From positions 72,513-136,512 of the forward strand of contig NZ_PPHG01000052.1 of NCBI RefSeq assembly GCF_002904295.1: a DNA stretch of 64,000 bases, in the 5' to 3' direction. How positions within the stretch are numbered: the first letter of the stretch is position 1; each line of letters begins with the position of its first letter. Shown piece after piece: positions 49,157-58,130 of this stretch. This stretch comes from Amycolatopsis sp. CA-128772 (GTDB taxonomy: Bacteria; Actinomycetota; Actinomycetes; Mycobacteriales; Pseudonocardiaceae). A program made the translations under genes and the position numbers. A model generated the notes under the pieces. The model saw only the letters and a program-made list of their open reading frames with translations, had not been told where the DNA came from and made no database searches.

Positions 49157-50035
49157 GTGGCGGAGACCGACGACGGTTTCGAGGCCTGGCTGCGCGACCG
49201 GCTGCCCGAGCGCGGCCTGCGGCCGAAGTCGGCGGCGGTGCTGGAGGTGCTGGTGTCCCAGCCGCGGCGGGCATCGTTCGGTTCGACGGCCGAGCTGGCG
49301 CAGCTGGCCGGCGTCAACGTGGCGACGGTGACGCGCACGGCCCAGGCCCTGGGCTTCGCGGGCTGGCCGGCCCTGCAGCAGGAGCTGCGGGCGCGGTACA
49401 TGTCGTCGCTGAGCGCCCCGCAGGTCGCGGAGGAGCACCGCGGCGTCGACTCACCGGGCTCGGCGTCCCTGCGCCGCGACCTGGACGGCCTCGCCCTGCT
49501 GAACCGCCGGTTCGACGAGGAGGTGCTGCGCGAGGTGGCCCGCGCGATCGCGGCGGCCCGCCGGACGGTGGTGATCGCCGACGGGAGCTACGCGGCGGTG
49601 GGCATCGCGATGGCCCACAACGCGCGCCTGGCGGGCTACGACGTCCACGCGGTGACGGCGGGCGACGCGGAGCTGGCGAACCAGACGGCGAAGCTGACCT
49701 CGGACGACGTGCTGGTGGCGATCAGTTTCTGGCGCCTGTACGAGAGCACGGTCCTGGCGGCGAACGAGGCCAGGGCCCGCGGAGCGCGGGTGTTCGCGAT
49801 CACGGACGCGGCCAGCCCGGCGCTGGCCGGCGCGGCGGACCACGTGCTGATGGTGCCGGCGGAGGGCGTGACGTTCTTCCCGTCGTTGACCGCGGGCATG
49901 GCGCTGGTCCAGGCGATCGTGGCCCAGCTGGCGGCGGTGGACCCGAGCCGGACGAGCGACTCGATCGAGGCGGCGGAGGCGATGTGGTCGCGCTTCGACC
50001 TGCTGCACCGGCGGCCGAGCACGAAGTCCGGGTGA
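49157..50035 (+). CDS. RpiR-family regulator with SIS domain
   Basis: A 292-residue regulator. The N-terminal helix-turn-helix has LRPKSAAVLEVLVSQPRRA and STAELAQLAGVNVATVTRTA. The C-terminal SIS sugar-phosphate-binding domain has RRTVVIADGSYAAVGIAMAH, SFWRLYESTVLAANEARARG and VFAITDAASPAL. RpiR proteins respond to phosphosugars or similar acids. GTG 49157 has GAGGGGAGG six bases upstream. It is divergent from the MFS/GAF/amidohydrolase operon and is its likely regulator. Confidence 0.88.
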   Translation: MAETDDGFEAWLRDRLPERGLRPKSAAVLEVLVSQPRRASFGSTAELAQLAGVNVATVTRTAQALGFAGWPALQQELRARYMSSLSAPQVAEEHRGVDSPGSASLRRDLDGLALLNRRFDEEVLREVARAIAAARRTVVIADGSYAAVGIAMAHNARLAGYDVHAVTAGDAELANQTAKLTSDDVLVAISFWRLYESTVLAANEARARGARVFAITDAASPALAGAADHVLMVPAEGVTFFPSLTAGMALVQAIVAQLAAVDPSRTSDSIEAAEAMWSRFDLLHRRPSTKSG

Positions 50036-50054
50036 CCCGCGGCGGGCGGCCCGG

Positions 50055-50088
50055 CCGGTCACGGGCGCGGCCGAGCCCCCGTGACCGG
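50055..50088. terminator. bidirectional hairpin terminator
   Basis: Perfect 11-bp arms (CCGGTCACGGG and complement) with a 12-nt loop lie between the convergent RpiR and ANTAR genes. Confidence 0.7.
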
Positions 50089-50094
50089 ACCCGT

Positions 50095-50841
50095 TCAGGG
50101 CCGGCCCGCGCCCCCGTCCGCCGAGCTCATCCGCTTCGTGAACCGGGCCGCGACATCGCGCAGCTTGACGTTCGTGTGCTGGGACTCCACGATCAGGCGC
50201 TGCATCGCCGCGTCCTCGGTCACCCGGTGGATCAGCATCAGCATGCCCTTGGCCTGCTCGATCACCGCCCGGGTTTCCATCGCGTTGTGCAGCTCGTCCG
50301 CCAGCCTGCGGGCTTCGCGGTAGCGGCGCGTCAGCCGCAGGACCGTCTCCACGCACAACGTGAACAGGCGCAACACCTTCGTGTCGAACTCGTGGTAGCC
50401 GTGCGTCTCGAAGCCGAACAGCGTGATCGCGCCGACCAGGGTGTCGTCCACCCGCAGTGGAACCGCCAGGTAGCTGCCCACGCCGAGTTCCTTGGCCGCG
50501 GCCACGAACTCGGGCCACTGGTCGCCCGTTTCGGCGACCGCCACCCGGACCACCTCACCCGTCAGGGCCGCGAGCAGGCCGGGACCGTCGGCCGCCGCGT
50601 ACTGGACGTCGTCGATGCGGCGGGCGCGCTCGTCGGTGAAGGCCGCCGTCTGGGTCACGCCGTCGCGGACCACCATGATGCTGGCCAGGTCCGCGTCCGG
50701 GACCACCCGGACCGCCTCGCCGCAGACCGCGTCGAGCAGACCCGGTGTGTCGGACATCGATTCGAGCACCCCGACGAGATCGGCCAGCACGGCGTTCAGC
50801 TCGTCGACCCGCTCTGCCATGCCGTCGCCAGTGGTCGGCAA
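50095..50841 (-). CDS. GAF-ANTAR antitermination regulator
   Basis: A 248-residue protein with an N-terminal GAF domain (about 20-165: ASIMVVRDGVTQTAAFTDE, GVGSYLAVPLRVDDTLVGAI) and a C-terminal ANTAR domain (about 180-240: LADELHNAMETRAVIEQAKG, MLMLIHRVTEDAAMQRLI, HTNVKLRDVAARF). ANTAR proteins bind paired RNA hairpins and stop transcription termination. The GAF ligand is unknown. TTG 50841 is supported by GGAGGGG six bases upstream; ATG 50820 is the alternative. Confidence 0.87.
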   Translation of the reverse strand: MPTTGDGMAERVDELNAVLADLVGVLESMSDTPGLLDAVCGEAVRVVPDADLASIMVVRDGVTQTAAFTDERARRIDDVQYAAADGPGLLAALTGEVVRVAVAETGDQWPEFVAAAKELGVGSYLAVPLRVDDTLVGAITLFGFETHGYHEFDTKVLRLFTLCVETVLRLTRRYREARRLADELHNAMETRAVIEQAKGMLMLIHRVTEDAAMQRLIVESQHTNVKLRDVAARFTKRMSSADGGAGRP

Positions 50842-50996
50842 GGCCCACCCCTCCCATGCGTCAAGCGGCGAGCACGGGGAATGAGCTCGCCAGCAGCGTC
50901 AACCGAGACCACCGCTGGCGTTTCAACGGGTCCGCGGGAATTCTACCGGCCGGGGGCGGCCCGTTTGCCGTCGGCCGCGCCGGGTAGCCGCAGAAG

Positions 50997-51332
50997 ATGA
51001 GCGATCCGGCCGTTGATGACGAACTGTGGGCGGAGTTCCACCGTGTGGTGAACATGACGTCGCGGGAGCTGGAGGAGTGGCTGCGCACGCGCGACGCCGG
51101 CCCGGAGACCGAGCCGCTGCCCGACGAGGCCGGTCCGCCGACGGGCAGCCAGGTGCTGGCCATCCTGCGCAAGCGCAGGTCCGACGTGGACCGACACGAC
51201 GCGGACGTGATGCGCAAGGTCGTCGACCGGGTGCACTCGGAACGCCGCGACGACCTGGAGCCGACGGCCGGCGAGGCCCATTGGCGCCACCGCCTGATGT
51301 CGATCGGCCACGACCCGCTGAAACCCGCCTGA
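50997..51332 (+). CDS. DUF3140 protein
   Basis: A 111-residue acidic/basic protein matching DUF3140 of actinomycetes: LWAEFHRVVNMTSRELEEWL, then GSQVLAILRKRRSDV and MRKVVDRVHSERR. The family is a small DNA-associated protein of unknown role. The region ahead of ATG 50997 has only a weak ribosome-binding site (AGAAG). It ends ten bases before a large palindrome. Confidence 0.85.
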   Translation: MSDPAVDDELWAEFHRVVNMTSRELEEWLRTRDAGPETEPLPDEAGPPTGSQVLAILRKRRSDVDRHDADVMRKVVDRVHSERRDDLEPTAGEAHWRHRLMSIGHDPLKPA

Positions 51333-51342
51333 CCAGAGCGCC

Positions 51343-51420
51343 CCAATGTGGCGTTCGGTGCGTCCGACGCACCGAACGCCACATTGGGTGCGTCGGACGC
51401 AATTAACGCCACATTGGGGC
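51343..51420. repeat. long palindromic intergenic repeat (two and a half arms)
   Basis: Two 23-bp arms (51343-51365 and 51367-51389) are perfectly complementary across a 1-nt loop. A third partial arm follows at 51391-51420. The arms contain CCCAATGTGGCGTT and GGTGCGTC. It lies between convergent DUF3140 and GH30 genes and can act as a two-way terminator. I recall similar CAATGTGGCGTT palindromes in Amycolatopsis intergenic DNA, but cannot verify this here. Confidence 0.85.
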
Positions 51421-51427
51421 GTCCGGG

Positions 51428-53413
51428 TCAGCCGGCGATGGCCTGCCAGCGCTGGTTGGGCCCGTTGGTCGGCTTGTACAGGCCGATCCGGGCGCCGTCC
51501 TCACGCGACTCGCTGGTGACGTCGAGGAGCTGGCCGCTCGCCACGTTGACGAATGTCCAGGTGCCGTCCCCGGTGGTGGAGAACGTCCATTCCGCCGCCG
51601 GGTCGCACGCACCCGCCGCGGCCAGCGTCACCGCGCCGCCCGCCGTGCTGAGCACCTGGCCGGTCCCGCTGTTGGTGATGGTGAACCGGTCGCGGTTGCC
51701 GTAGCGGCCCGTGCGGTCGGTCAGCGTCCAGCGCTGCGCCGCCTCCGACGCGTCGGTCGTGCGCTGGACCAGCGAGCCGTTCTCCGCCGACAGCGACTTG
51801 CCGCTCTGCACCCCGGTGAAGGTGACCGGCTTGCCCGAGCCGAGGCCCGTGCCGGCCGCCGTCGCGGAGACGCCGTCGACGAGGAAGCTCGTCACCGACC
51901 GCGCCGGCACCCGCAGCGTCGCCTGGCCCGCGTTCACCCGCACCGGCTTGCCCCGCTTCAGGGCCCCGGTGACGTCGGTGACCACCGGCGTCACCGAAGC
52001 GCCGGGCCGGACGTTCCGGAAGCCGGAAAGGTCCAGCGTGACGTCCTGGTCGTCGGTGCCCGCGTTGGTGTGCACGACCGTCGCCAGGTCCTCGCCGCGC
52101 ATCGCGGCCGTCGACGCGGTGTCGTTCACCCCGACCAGCCGGTCACCCGGCCGGATGTAGTGGGTGAAGTTGCGCATCGTGTCGAACTTGGTGTTCGTCC
52201 TGACCTGGCAGGTGGCCAGGGTGGCGTTCTCCGGGCAGTCGAACGGGACCTGGATCTCGCCCCAGTTCATCCCGGCCGCGGACTCGCCGCCCGGCTTCAT
52301 GTTGTCGTAGTCCTCGATCGGCTGCCAGCTGACCCACGCGCTCGGTTCCAGGAGCCGCAGGTCGTCGGTGATCTGCTTGGCCATGCCGAGGCCGGGGTCC
52401 ATGTCGGTGAAGTCCTGGCGGTCCAGCCAGCTGCCGCCGACCTCGCTCATCCACAACGGCTTGCCCGCGCCCTTGGCCAGGTCACGCGGGACCGGCCGGT
52501 TGCCGGTGCCGTAGGTGTGCACGTTGAGCCGGCCCGCCGCCGCGCGGGCGTCGGCCGACCAGCCGCTCCAGTCCGCGGCGAAGATGTCCGGGTTGGTCTC
52601 GTCGGGCGCGGAGACGATCGCCCGCGAGCCGGCCGCCTTCAGCGCCGAGGCCATCGCCGGGATCAGCTGCGACTGGACCAACGGCCCGATGTGCGCGCCT
52701 TCCTGGCGCCCGCCGGTCGGGAGCTCGCCGGCACCGAGCGTGGTCTTCCAGTAGTTCGTGTTGGGCTCGTTCATCGGGTTCACCGACGCGAACTTGATGC
52801 CGTGCGCCTTTTCGAGGGTCCGCACGACCTGCGTCAGGTACGCGGTGAAGTCACCGATCTTGTCGGCGCGCAGCTGCTCGTCGGTGGCGGTGAACCCGCC
52901 CGAGACGTACCCGGACACGGTCTGGAAGTACGGCGGCGAGTTGCTGAACGCCTCCCACTTCGTCACGCGGTTCTTGATCTTGTCGACCCACCACCGCTGG
53001 TTCGGGTCGGCCTTCGGGTCGAACTCGGCCGCGTTGCCCGGCGTCCACCAGTCCTTGTCGGCGCGGGTGGTGCCGGCCGGCGCTTTCCACCAGCCCGGCA
53101 CCGCGGCGCCCGCGCGCAGGTACGCCGGGACGTCGGGGGCGTTGCCGCCGCCGACGTTGAACCGGGCGATGTTCAGGTTCAGCCCGTCCGGGCCGAAGAC
53201 CAGGTCCGCCAGTCTGTTCCGGACGGCGTCGGGGTAGCCGCCGGTCGCCTCGGCCATCCACGCCAGGCTCGCGCCCCAGCCGTCGAACGGCTGCTGCCGG
53301 TAGGTCGGGTCCGGCTTCACCGTGACCGCGGTGGCCGCCTCAGCCGGCGCGGCCGCCAGGCCGGTCGCCACAATCGGTACACAAAGGACGGTGAGCAAAC
53401 GCCGCAGGTTCAT
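51428..53413 (-). CDS. secreted GH30 endo-beta-1,6-galactanase-like enzyme with ricin-type CBM13
   Basis: A 661-residue secreted glycosidase. Signal peptide NLRRLLTVLCVPIVATGLAA. The GH30 barrel opens QPFDGWGASLAWMAEATGGY. Its acid/base is in FASVNPMNEPNTNYW and nucleophile in LWMSEVGGSW, and a beta-sandwich follows. The C-terminal ricin-type (CBM13-like) lectin domain (about 535-661) has QxW-type repeats (AAQRWTLTDR, NQRWQAIAG). GH30 members of this form cut the beta-1,6-galactan side chains of type II arabinogalactan. It is the last gene of the arabinogalactan operon, 34 bp after the GH35 gene. Confidence 0.88.
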   Translation of the reverse strand: MNLRRLLTVLCVPIVATGLAAAPAEAATAVTVKPDPTYRQQPFDGWGASLAWMAEATGGYPDAVRNRLADLVFGPDGLNLNIARFNVGGGNAPDVPAYLRAGAAVPGWWKAPAGTTRADKDWWTPGNAAEFDPKADPNQRWWVDKIKNRVTKWEAFSNSPPYFQTVSGYVSGGFTATDEQLRADKIGDFTAYLTQVVRTLEKAHGIKFASVNPMNEPNTNYWKTTLGAGELPTGGRQEGAHIGPLVQSQLIPAMASALKAAGSRAIVSAPDETNPDIFAADWSGWSADARAAAGRLNVHTYGTGNRPVPRDLAKGAGKPLWMSEVGGSWLDRQDFTDMDPGLGMAKQITDDLRLLEPSAWVSWQPIEDYDNMKPGGESAAGMNWGEIQVPFDCPENATLATCQVRTNTKFDTMRNFTHYIRPGDRLVGVNDTASTAAMRGEDLATVVHTNAGTDDQDVTLDLSGFRNVRPGASVTPVVTDVTGALKRGKPVRVNAGQATLRVPARSVTSFLVDGVSATAAGTGLGSGKPVTFTGVQSGKSLSAENGSLVQRTTDASEAAQRWTLTDRTGRYGNRDRFTITNSGTGQVLSTAGGAVTLAAAGACDPAAEWTFSTTGDGTWTFVNVASGQLLDVTSESREDGARIGLYKPTNGPNQRWQAIAG

Positions 53414-53447
53414 CGTCGAACTGCCCTTCGGTGCGGTGGGGACTGGT

Positions 53448-55202
53448 TCAGGCCTCGGTGTGGCCGAGCAGCGGCCGCGGCACGAACCGGGCCGCAGGGT
53501 CGAGCATCGCGGCGAGTTCGAGCACGACCAGTTCGTTGGCGCCGGCCCGGACCACCGGGCGCGGCACGAACAGCGTCCGCTGCGGACCGCGCCGCCAGTA
53601 CCGGCCGAGCGCGAACCCGTTGAGCCACGCGACACCCTTGCCCCACTCCCCCGTGTCGAGGAAGAGGTCGGCGGGCTCGTCGACGTCGATCCGGGCGCGC
53701 AGCACCACCGGCCCGGCCACCGCGCCCGCCACCGGCTCCGGCCGCGTCGGCCGCAGCGACGGCAGCGCGGCCAGGTCGAACGGCAGCACATCCCAGCCGG
53801 CCAGCGGTTCGCCGTGCAGCGACGCCCCGCCGATGATGCCCTTCGCCTCGCCGATGCGCGGGCCGTAGTCGACGCGGCCCTGGTCCTCGACCAGCACCAG
53901 CAGCTCACCGGCCGCGCGCGGCAGCGGGATCGCCCGCTCGTGGTGGTCCCGGCTGAGCGTGCCGACGAGGTCGCCGTCGAAGAACACCGTGGCGCGGTCG
54001 CGGACCTCGCCGAAGGTCAGCACGCCCGGCCGCTCGCCCTCGACGGCCGTGCGCAGCAGCGCGAGCTGCGGCATCGGCGTGAGGTCGTCGAACGCGGGCA
54101 GTTCCTCGTGGAACTCCCAGGTGCCCCAGCGATCCGGGGCGTCGAGCAGCCGGACGGGGTCGCCCAGCGCACCGGATGGCGTCGGCGCGGGCCGCGCCGG
54201 CGGCGGGACCGTGTCGGGCACCTTGTGGTAGCGGGCGATCACGTCGCGGAAGGCGTGGTACTTCGGCGTGGGGTCGCCGGCTTCGTCCAGCGGCGCGTCG
54301 TAGTCGTACGAGGTGATCAGCGGCTGGTAGACGCCCTTGTCGTTGGCGCCGCTGGTGAGCCCGAAGTTGGTGCCCCCGTGGAACATGTACAGGTTCACCG
54401 AGGCGCCGGCGGCGAGCAGCGCGTCGAGCTCCGCCGCCGAGTCCGCGGCCGGCGTCGTGTGGTGGTGGGCGCCCCAGTGGTCGAACCAGCCGTTCCAGAA
54501 CTCGCTGCACATCAGCGGCCCGGTCGGCTGGTGCTCCCGCAGGACGGCCAGCCGCGCCTCGGCGCCGGAGCCGAACGACGCCGTCCGGTGCAGCCCGTCG
54601 AGGCTGCCCGCCGCCAGCATTTCCGGCGTCGGCTGGTCCACTGTGGTCAGTGGCACGGTGATGCCCGAGTCGCGCGTGTGCTCGGCGAGCGCTTTCAGGT
54701 ACCGCTTGTCGTCGCCGAACGCGCCGTACTCGTTCTCCACCTGGACCAGCAGCACCGGCCCCCCGCGGTCGATCTGGTGCGGGACGACGACTTCGTACAC
54801 CTTGGTCAGGTAGTCGCGGACGGCGTCCAGGTACTTCGGCTCGTACCGGCGCACCCCGACCGACGGGTCGCGGAACAGCCACGCCGGCAGCCCGCCGTTG
54901 TCCCACTCGGCGCAGATGTACGGGCCGGGCCGCACGATCGCGTACATCCCGGCGTCGGCGACGAGCCGCAGGAAGCGGTCCAGGTCGAGGCCGCCCGACA
55001 GGTCGAACACGCCGGGCTCGGGGGCGTGCGCGTTCCACGCCACGTACGTCTCGATGGTGTTGAGGCCCATCCGCCGGGCCTTGTCGATCCGGTCGGCCCA
55101 CAGGTCCGGGTGCACGCGGAAGTAGTGCAGGGCCCCGGACAGGATGCGGAACGGGCGGCCGTCGAGCAGGAAGTCGTGCTCCCCGATCACGAACTCAGGC
55201 AT
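53448..55202 (-). CDS. GH35 beta-galactosidase
   Basis: A 584-residue enzyme without a signal peptide, so probably cytoplasmic. The opening FLLDGRPFRILSGALHYFRV and ETYVAWNAHAPEPGVFDLSG are GH35 hallmarks. GPYICAEWDNGGLPAWLF follows. The acid/base Glu is in LLVQVENEYGAFG and the nucleophile Glu in LMCSEFWNGWFDHWG. The C-terminal beta domains end at PLLGHTEA. It removes terminal beta-galactose from imported oligosaccharides. The ATG overlaps the GH51 stop by eight bases. Confidence 0.92.
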   Translation of the reverse strand: MPEFVIGEHDFLLDGRPFRILSGALHYFRVHPDLWADRIDKARRMGLNTIETYVAWNAHAPEPGVFDLSGGLDLDRFLRLVADAGMYAIVRPGPYICAEWDNGGLPAWLFRDPSVGVRRYEPKYLDAVRDYLTKVYEVVVPHQIDRGGPVLLVQVENEYGAFGDDKRYLKALAEHTRDSGITVPLTTVDQPTPEMLAAGSLDGLHRTASFGSGAEARLAVLREHQPTGPLMCSEFWNGWFDHWGAHHHTTPAADSAAELDALLAAGASVNLYMFHGGTNFGLTSGANDKGVYQPLITSYDYDAPLDEAGDPTPKYHAFRDVIARYHKVPDTVPPPARPAPTPSGALGDPVRLLDAPDRWGTWEFHEELPAFDDLTPMPQLALLRTAVEGERPGVLTFGEVRDRATVFFDGDLVGTLSRDHHERAIPLPRAAGELLVLVEDQGRVDYGPRIGEAKGIIGGASLHGEPLAGWDVLPFDLAALPSLRPTRPEPVAGAVAGPVVLRARIDVDEPADLFLDTGEWGKGVAWLNGFALGRYWRRGPQRTLFVPRPVVRAGANELVVLELAAMLDPAARFVPRPLLGHTEA

Positions 55203-56739
55203 GCGTACCCGCCTGCGGGGTCAGCTGGAGCACGGTCCAGGACAGCGGTGGCAGTGTCACGGTGATGGTGGTCCCCCCGGGATCGGACGTCGCGGTGGCG
55301 CCGGGTAGCGGCACCGGCCGGACCGGTTGTGCGTCGGCGGTGTTCACGGTGTGGCGGGTTTCGCCCTCGGGTGTGGTCAGCGTTTCCGCGGCATACACGC
55401 CGAACCGGGCGCCACGCAGGCGGATCCGGACCTCGGTCGGTGACGCCGTCGCGCGGTTGGTCAGGAACACCGCGCCCCGCCCGGAGTCCGCCACCGTCGC
55501 GGCGACGTCGACGAGGTCGACTTCCCCGTGCTGCGCGGTGCGGAGCCGCTCGCCTTCGACGGACAGGCGCAGGCTCGCGCCGCCGGCCAGCGCGGCGACC
55601 TGCCGGAACGGGTGGAACGTCGTCTGCCGCCACGCCGGGCCGCCGGGTTCGGAGCGGATCGGCGCGATGACGTTGACCAGCTGCGCCTGGTTCGCCATGG
55701 TGACGCGGTCGACGTTGCGCAGCAGCGCACTCAGCAGCGAGCCGACCACGACCGCGTCGGTGACGGTGTAGGTGTCCTCGATGATCCGCGGGTGCTGCCG
55801 CCAGCCGCCCGCGGCGAGCTCCGCCTGGTCGACCTCGTTCCAGCGCCGCAGGTCCCAGACGTTCCACTCGTCGACGCTGATCCCGATCCTCTTGTCCAGG
55901 CCCAGCTCGGCGAGGGTTTCGTCGATGACCCCCGCCGTCGTGCGGATGTAGCGGTCCAGCGCGGCGCCGCTCGCGAGGTAGCTGTCGGTGTCGCCGTGCA
56001 GCTCCTGGTAGTAGGCGTGCAGCGAGATGTGGTCGACCAGCTCGGCGGTGTGGCGCAGCACCGTGCGTTCCCACGAGCCGAACGTCGGCATGTCCGCGTG
56101 CGAACTGCCCGCCACGACCAGCTCGAGGTCCGGGTCGAGCATCCGCATCAGCCGCGCGGTTTCCGCGGCCAGGCGGCCGTACTCGTCGGCCGTCTTGTGG
56201 CCGATCTGCCACGGGCCGTCCATCTCGTTGCCCAGGCACCACAGCTTGAAGCCGAACGGGCGGTCGGCGCCGTTGGCGCGCCGCCGCTCGCTCAGTTCCG
56301 TGCCGCCGGCGTGGTTGCAGTATTCGAGGACGTCGGCGGCTTCCTGGATGCCGCGGGTGCCGAGGTTGACGGCGTACATCACCTCGGCACCCGCGGCTTC
56401 GGCCCACCCGACGAATTCGTGCAGGCCGAAGCGGTTGGATTCGACGCTGTGCCACGCCGGGTCCAGCCGGAGCGGCCGGGTCTCGGCCGGTCCGACGCCG
56501 TCTTCCCAGCGGTAGCCGGAGACGAAGTTGCCGCCGGGGTAGCGGATGACGGTCGGCCCGAGTTCCCGGACCAGCTCGAGGACGTCGCCGCGGAAGCCGC
56601 GGTTGTCAGCAGTGGGGTGACCGGGCTCGTACAGCCCGGTGTAGACGGACCGGCCCATGTGCTCGACGAACGAGCCGAAGAGGCGACGCGGGACGGGGCC
56701 GATGACCTGGCCCGCGTCGCCTTCGATGTCGACGGTCAT
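55195..56739 (-). CDS. GH51 alpha-L-arabinofuranosidase
   Basis: A 514-residue intracellular GH51 enzyme. The opening LFGSFVEHMGRSVYTGLYEP and TVIRYPGGNFVSGYRWEDG are diagnostic. The acid/base Glu is in FKLWCLGNEMDGPWQ and the nucleophile Glu in IGISVDEWNVWD. It removes arabinofuranose from imported arabinogalacto-oligosaccharides. The ATG overlaps the solute-binding-protein TGA (ATGA), so it is translationally coupled to the importer genes. Confidence 0.94.
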   Translation of the reverse strand: MTVDIEGDAGQVIGPVPRRLFGSFVEHMGRSVYTGLYEPGHPTADNRGFRGDVLELVRELGPTVIRYPGGNFVSGYRWEDGVGPAETRPLRLDPAWHSVESNRFGLHEFVGWAEAAGAEVMYAVNLGTRGIQEAADVLEYCNHAGGTELSERRRANGADRPFGFKLWCLGNEMDGPWQIGHKTADEYGRLAAETARLMRMLDPDLELVVAGSSHADMPTFGSWERTVLRHTAELVDHISLHAYYQELHGDTDSYLASGAALDRYIRTTAGVIDETLAELGLDKRIGISVDEWNVWDLRRWNEVDQAELAAGGWRQHPRIIEDTYTVTDAVVVGSLLSALLRNVDRVTMANQAQLVNVIAPIRSEPGGPAWRQTTFHPFRQVAALAGGASLRLSVEGERLRTAQHGEVDLVDVAATVADSGRGAVFLTNRATASPTEVRIRLRGARFGVYAAETLTTPEGETRHTVNTADAQPVRPVPLPGATATSDPGGTTITVTLPPLSWTVLQLTPQAGTHA

Positions 56740-58082
56740 CCGGCGCTGACCGTGAAGCCCTGCTGGTTGCCGTACTCGACGAGCGCCTGCTGCCAGGCCG
56801 CGAGACCGGCGTCGAGCCCGGTGTTGGCGAGGTAGGCCTTGCCGACGGTGTCGCTGTAGATGCTGTTGGCGTAGGTCTGGTACGGCAGGTACGCCCAGCC
56901 CGGCGCGACGTCCTTGGACGCCTGGGTCAGCACCTGGTTGACCTTCTGGCCGCCGAAGTACGGCATGGCCTCGTCGACGAACGCGGGCGAGGTCAGGTCG
57001 GCCGTGGTGGACGGGAAGCCGCCGCTCTTGATGAACGGCTGGACGCCGCCGCCGTGGTTGAGCCAGCGCACGAAGCCCGCGGCCAGCGCCGGGTTCTTGC
57101 TCTGCTTGACCACGGACTGGGCGCTGCCGCCGTTCTCCGCGGTCACCGCCTTCTGCCCGTCGTAGGTCGGCATCGGCGCCACGGCCCACTTGCCGCTGCC
57201 CGCGGCCACCGAGGAGATGAAGTTGCCGGGCATCCAGGCGCCGGTGGGCAGGGTCGCGATGGTGCCGTCACCGAGGGCGCGGAACCAGTCGTCGGACCAG
57301 CCCGCGATGGGCGAGAGCAGCTTGCCCTCGACCAGCTGGTTCCAGACCGACGTCCACTTCTTGGTGCCCGCGTCGCCCAGGTTGATCTTCACGTTCCGGC
57401 CGTCGACGGAGAACGGGTGCCCGCCCGCCTGCCAGATCATGCTCAGCGTGAACCCGGCGTCACCGGTGTCGGCGGTGATGTACTCGGTCGGGTCGGCCGC
57501 GTGGATCTTCTTGGCCGCGTCGACGTACTCGGCCCAGGTCTTCGGCACGGCGATGTTGTTCTTGGCGAAGACTTCCTTGTTGTAGAACATCGCCATCGGG
57601 CCGGAGTCCTGCGGGAGGCCGTAGAGCCCGTTGCCGTTCTTCACCTGCGCCCACGTCGAGGCGCTGTAGTCCTTCTCGAACGAGCCGAAGCCGTAGGAGT
57701 TGAGGTCGGCCAGCGAGTCGGTCAGCGCGAACTGCGGGAGGGCGTAGTACTCGATCTGGGCGACGTCGGGGGCACCCGAGCCGGCCTTGATCGCGTTCTG
57801 CAGCTTGGTGTACTCGTCCTTGTTGGTGCCCGCGTTGACGTAGTTGACCTTGACGTTCGGGTATTCCTTCTGGAACGCGGCCACCTGGTCCTTGGCCGAC
57901 GGCGTCCAGCTCCAGTACGTGATCTCGCCGCCGGCCTTGAGCGCGGCGTCGACGGAGTCCTGGTTGCCGGTGGCGGCGGCGGGCGCGGTGGACGAGCCGC
58001 CCCCGGACGAACAGCCGGCCGCGAGCGCGGCGGCCAGCGCGACGGCGGCGAACGCCTTGGCGCGGGTGCGAATTCTTGACAT
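56736..58082 (-). CDS. ABC sugar-binding lipoprotein
   Basis: A 448-residue extracellular solute-binding protein of the CUT1 family. The lipoprotein signal is VALAAALAAGC with the lipidated Cys, followed by a Gly/Ser linker. Typical blocks are EITYWSWTPSAKDQVAAFQ, APDVAQIEYYALPQFA, YGLPQDSGPMAMFYNKEVF and LPTGAWMPGNF. The long Trp-rich pocket fits oligosaccharides. ATG 58082 is preferred because GAAGGGA lies six bases upstream. No ATPase gene is present; a shared MsiK-type ATPase elsewhere is likely. It sits downstream of both permeases, the reverse of the usual order. Confidence 0.92.
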   Translation of the reverse strand: MSRIRTRAKAFAAVALAAALAAGCSSGGGSSTAPAAATGNQDSVDAALKAGGEITYWSWTPSAKDQVAAFQKEYPNVKVNYVNAGTNKDEYTKLQNAIKAGSGAPDVAQIEYYALPQFALTDSLADLNSYGFGSFEKDYSASTWAQVKNGNGLYGLPQDSGPMAMFYNKEVFAKNNIAVPKTWAEYVDAAKKIHAADPTEYITADTGDAGFTLSMIWQAGGHPFSVDGRNVKINLGDAGTKKWTSVWNQLVEGKLLSPIAGWSDDWFRALGDGTIATLPTGAWMPGNFISSVAAGSGKWAVAPMPTYDGQKAVTAENGGSAQSVVKQSKNPALAAGFVRWLNHGGGVQPFIKSGGFPSTTADLTSPAFVDEAMPYFGGQKVNQVLTQASKDVAPGWAYLPYQTYANSIYSDTVGKAYLANTGLDAGLAAWQQALVEYGNQQGFTVSAG

Positions 58083-58130
58083 CGGGTGTCCCTTCACGGC
58101 GGTGTGACGGCGAGTTCGGTGCTGACGCTG

